Positions 55,528 to 56,108 of a DNA stretch of 56,108 nt are shown piece after piece; position 1 is the first letter of the stretch; each line of letters opens with the position of its first letter. Origin of the DNA: CALJIC01 sp039805565 (lineage in GTDB: Bacteria; Chloroflexota; Chloroflexia; Chloroflexales; Roseiflexaceae); assembly GCA_039805565.1 (NCBI GenBank), contig JBDLTZ010000142.1, positions 1 to 56,108 of the forward strand, read 5' to 3'. Both the position numbers and the translations under genes were made by a program. The notes beneath the pieces were generated by a model. It was given only the letters and a program-made list of their open reading frames with translations, was not told the origin of the DNA and did not search any database.

Positions 55528-56108
55528 TCAGCCACTAGCCTTCCAGCAAGGGTAGCTCCCGAACACCTTAAACAGGCCGGTCTGGGCGCAGATGCGCTCG
55601 AGCGCCGCCGCCACACGCGGCTCCTCGCGGTGGCCGTTGATATCCACCAGGAAGATGTACTGCCCGAGCACCTCTTTGGCGGGGCGCGACTCGAGCTTCG
55701 TCATATTGATACCGGCCTGGGCGAGCTCCTGCAGCACGCTCACCAGCGACCCCGGGCGATCTGGCTTATCGAAGCCGAAGCAGAAGCTCGTCTTGTCATC
55801 GCCGGTGGGCGCGCTGTCGGCCCGCCCGAGCGCCACGAAGCGCGTCACATTGCCGCTGCGGTCCTGGATGTCGCGCGCGATGATCTTGGCCCCGGTGAGT
55901 TCGGCGGCACGCGCGGTAGCGATGGCTGCGGCTGGGCGCTCGTCCGCCAGTGCCTCGGCGGGCGCGGCGCTGTTGCTGAGCGAGGCCACGGTTGCTACAC
56001 CGGGCAGGCAGCGCTCCACGAAGCGGCGGCACTGGCCGAGCGACTGCGGGTGGGCGTAGAGCACCTTGATATCGGCCAGCCCCAGGCTATCGCGGGCCAC
56101 CAGCAGAT
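55528..56108 (-). CDS. pheA: Prephenate dehydratase (5' part beyond the window)
   Basis: The frame is open to the right edge; about 193 C-terminal residues are visible. The catalytic part shows HPQSLGQCRRFVE, NSAAPAEALADE, AAIATARAAELTGAKIIARD and the Thr-Arg-Phe signature in NVTRFVALGR. An ACT regulatory domain follows (about the last 85 residues, GSLVSVLQELAQAGINMTKL and ESRP) which binds phenylalanine. A GTG at 56100 is within conserved sequence and is not the start. It makes phenylpyruvate for phenylalanine. Confidence 0.93.
   Translation of the reverse strand, partial: LLVARDSLGLADIKVLYAHPQSLGQCRRFVERCLPGVATVASLSNSAAPAEALADERPAAAIATARAAELTGAKIIARDIQDRSGNVTRFVALGRADSAPTGDDKTSFCFGFDKPDRPGSLVSVLQELAQAGINMTKLESRPAKEVLGQYIFLVDINGHREEPRVAAALERICAQTGLFKVFGSYPCWKASG

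Overview
The window is GC-rich and gene-dense with short intergenic gaps, and looks like a chromosomal segment of a Chloroflexota bacterium, probably of the gliding filamentous Chloroflexia type. That assignment is inferred from a combination of features: two membrane pyrophosphatases, an F420-type LLM oxidoreductase, a wax-ester/DGAT acyltransferase, a CheA system with no flagellar genes nearby, a citramalate route to isoleucine, and many short tandem and inverted repeats between genes. No rRNA, tRNA, CRISPR array, phage or complete insertion sequence was seen.

Region 1 (1-2.0 kb) is accessory in character: a GNAT fragment cut by the left edge, then a DUF2357/DUF524-like PD-(D/E)XK nuclease carrying a repeat-derived insert. 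An AT-rich gap leads to a Gly/Ser/Tyr-repeat zinc-ribbon protein. Region 2 (2.8-7.3 kb, minus) holds two adjacent membrane pyrophosphatases with different K+ signatures. Region 3 (7.5-17.1 kb) has a His-rich membrane protein, an LLM oxidoreductase, hisB, an S41 protease lipoprotein, a class B penicillin-binding protein coupled to a kinase-like protein without the phosphoacceptor His, an SDR and manA.

Region 4 (17.4-26.0 kb) has an ECF sigma factor overlapping a DUF5667-type membrane protein, then a plus-strand chemosensory operon (cheW, cheY-like, cheA-REC, cheW, cheB, cheR-TPR) with no receptor gene in view. Region 5 (26.2-38.2 kb) has a YjhG-type D-xylonate dehydratase, then ftsY, a small zinc ribbon, a lipoprotein, glnA, an anchored protein and acpS, then an alpha/beta hydrolase, an MFS protein and hflX behind a terminator-like leader hairpin. 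Region 6 (38.2-42.1 kb, minus) is sulP-STAS-rhodanese, glpX and a TrmH-family methyltransferase, tightly packed.

Region 7 (42.3-46.8 kb) has a WS/DGAT acyltransferase, a DUF192 lipoprotein, an FHA protein, a PrsW-like protease and a solo resolvase-like domain. Region 8 (46.9-56.1 kb) is amino-acid biosynthesis: a minus-strand run ilvE-leuC-leuD-UPF0114-leuB, a CHASE-type histidine kinase, cimA, and pheA running off the right edge. CimA, LeuCD, LeuB and IlvE can together serve the threonine-independent route to isoleucine; leuA is not in the window.

The most unusual content is not a classical gene cassette but (i) heptanucleotide and other repeats that enter coding sequences, including an insert in the nuclease, C-termini, the N-terminus of a transporter and the signal peptide of a lipoprotein; (ii) the hflX leader, which pairs an intrinsic-terminator-like hairpin with an apparent AUC start; and (iii) the kinase-like protein lacking its His directly upstream of the PBP gene.
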